Positions 6,048 to 6,605 of a DNA stretch of 6,605 bases are shown here, piece after piece (the first letter of the stretch is position 1; every line of letters begins with the position of its first letter). The position numbers and the translations under genes are program-made. The DNA is from DAOUFU01 sp034429275 (GTDB lineage Bacteria > Chloroflexota > Anaerolineae > Aggregatilineales > Aggregatilineaceae), in the NCBI GenBank assembly GCA_034429275.1, contig DAOUFU010000349.1:1-6605 (forward strand), read 5' to 3'. Under the pieces are notes generated by a model that was not told where the DNA came from, did not search any database, and saw only the letters and a list, made by a program, of their open reading frames with translations.

Positions 6048-6605
6048 ATGGCGTTAAAGAAAGCTTATGCCAGGATCGGGTGGTGGGTCCTGGTCACTCT
6101 GTTGGTGCTGGCGGCGATTCGCCACCCGGTGAACGCATCGGGGCCTGGGGGAAAAGTAGAGCCGTTCGTGTTCACCGCGCATGGTGATCTCGGCCCTTAT
6201 GATTCGCCGGGTCTGCTGGCGAGTCTGGATTCGCTTGCCAATACCGGTGCCGTGTTTTCGTTGGGGTTGGGCGACCTGAGCTATCAGAGCGTCGGCGATG
6301 AGCAGCAGTGGTGTGCGACCATTCAACAGGCCCTGGGGCCGACCTACCCCTTCGAGATTGTGATGGGCAATCATGAAGACGAGAATAAGCTCAACGGCTA
6401 CATCGGCGATTTTGTCCGGTACTGCCCCGATCGCATGAATGCGCAGGGACTCTATGGCGCAGAATACTACTTCGATTACCCGGCGCAAACTCCGCTGATC
6501 CGCGTGATCATGATCGGGGCCGACAATTCGTGGGATTGGGACGGCAGCGGCGAGGTCAGCGCGGGCGAAGAATTCGACTACGATCGCACCGCCCCGGCTA
6601 ACCAG
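6048..6605 (+). CDS. Secreted metallophosphoesterase, purple-acid-phosphatase-like (3' end beyond the window)
   Basis: An open frame of 186 codons runs to the last base with no stop, so the C-terminus is missing. Residues 1-30 look like a signal peptide: Lys4, Lys5 and Arg9, then a hydrophobic stretch (11-24) and a VNA|SG cleavage site after residue 30. The mature part begins a calcineurin-like fold: GDLG (46-49), GDLSY (75-79) and GNHED (107-111). These match the GDxG, GDxxY and GNH[ED] blocks of purple acid phosphatases, including the Tyr that ligates iron there. The later His blocks would lie past the window. Residues 163-174 fit an EF-hand loop (DxDxSGxVSxxE). Cys89 and Cys126 might pair after export. 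GGAGG 5 nt upstream supports the start. It is a second phosphoesterase in this locus but of a different subfamily from the first gene. Substrate unknown; the motif assignment is firm, the purple-acid-phosphatase label is inferred from motifs alone. Confidence 0.88.
   Translation, partial: MALKKAYARIGWWVLVTLLVLAAIRHPVNASGPGGKVEPFVFTAHGDLGPYDSPGLLASLDSLANTGAVFSLGLGDLSYQSVGDEQQWCATIQQALGPTYPFEIVMGNHEDENKLNGYIGDFVRYCPDRMNAQGLYGAEYYFDYPAQTPLIRVIMIGADNSWDWDGSGEVSAGEEFDYDRTAPANQ

Noticed and set aside
6054..6488. 144-codon - strand frame near the window end
   Set aside because: The + strand frame over the same bases has a signal peptide, a ribosome binding site and three phosphoesterase motifs, so the antisense reading is a shadow.
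6534..6569. Dockerin repeat at the end of the visible third gene
   Set aside because: Only one DxDxSG loop is present and it lies within the phosphoesterase fold, not as the two tandem loops of a C-terminal dockerin.

Overview
This window looks like an accessory cell-surface or secretion locus from a GC-rich bacterium, most likely a member of the Chloroflexota (Anaerolineae-like). The taxon is an inference. It rests on long Thr/Pro linkers of the TPTxTP type, serial DNRLRE (CBM96-like) modules, and very large secreted multidomain proteins, a combination typical of that phylum. Nothing in the window (no rRNA, no marker gene) proves it.

Layout: three genes lie on the + strand with short gaps. 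(1) Positions 1-4833 hold the 3' part of a very large secreted protein (1610 visible residues). In order it has the end of an Ig-like domain, a calcineurin-like metallophosphoesterase domain, a fibronectin type III domain, four DNRLRE/CBM96-like beta-sandwich repeats, an unnamed beta-rich domain, a MAM/jelly-roll-like domain and a repetitive Pro/Thr tail. The modules from the first DNRLRE copy onward are separated by Thr/Pro linkers. (2) Positions 4912-5994 encode a complete mannose-1-phosphate guanylyltransferase, the enzyme that makes GDP-mannose. (3) Positions 6048-6605 hold the 5' part of a second secreted metallophosphoesterase. It has a signal peptide and the purple-acid-phosphatase-like motif series GDxG / GDxxY / GNHE, and it runs off the window end.

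The junctions carry structure. An inverted repeat straddles the stop codon of gene 1, and a second one with an 8-bp palindrome in its loop lies just before gene 2. A G-rich leader with GGGG runs at 17-nt steps leads into the Shine-Dalgarno of gene 3. Genes 2 and 3 have good Shine-Dalgarno sequences.

How they may work together (inference): two exported phosphoesterases of different subfamilies flank a cytoplasmic GDP-mannose synthase. Gene 1 has many carbohydrate-binding-like modules and Ser/Thr/Pro linkers, which could bind a polysaccharide or be glycosylated themselves. GDP-mannose could feed an envelope glycan, exopolysaccharide or protein mannosylation. The link is suggested only by gene order. 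I saw no CRISPR array, tRNA, rRNA, insertion sequence or phage feature.
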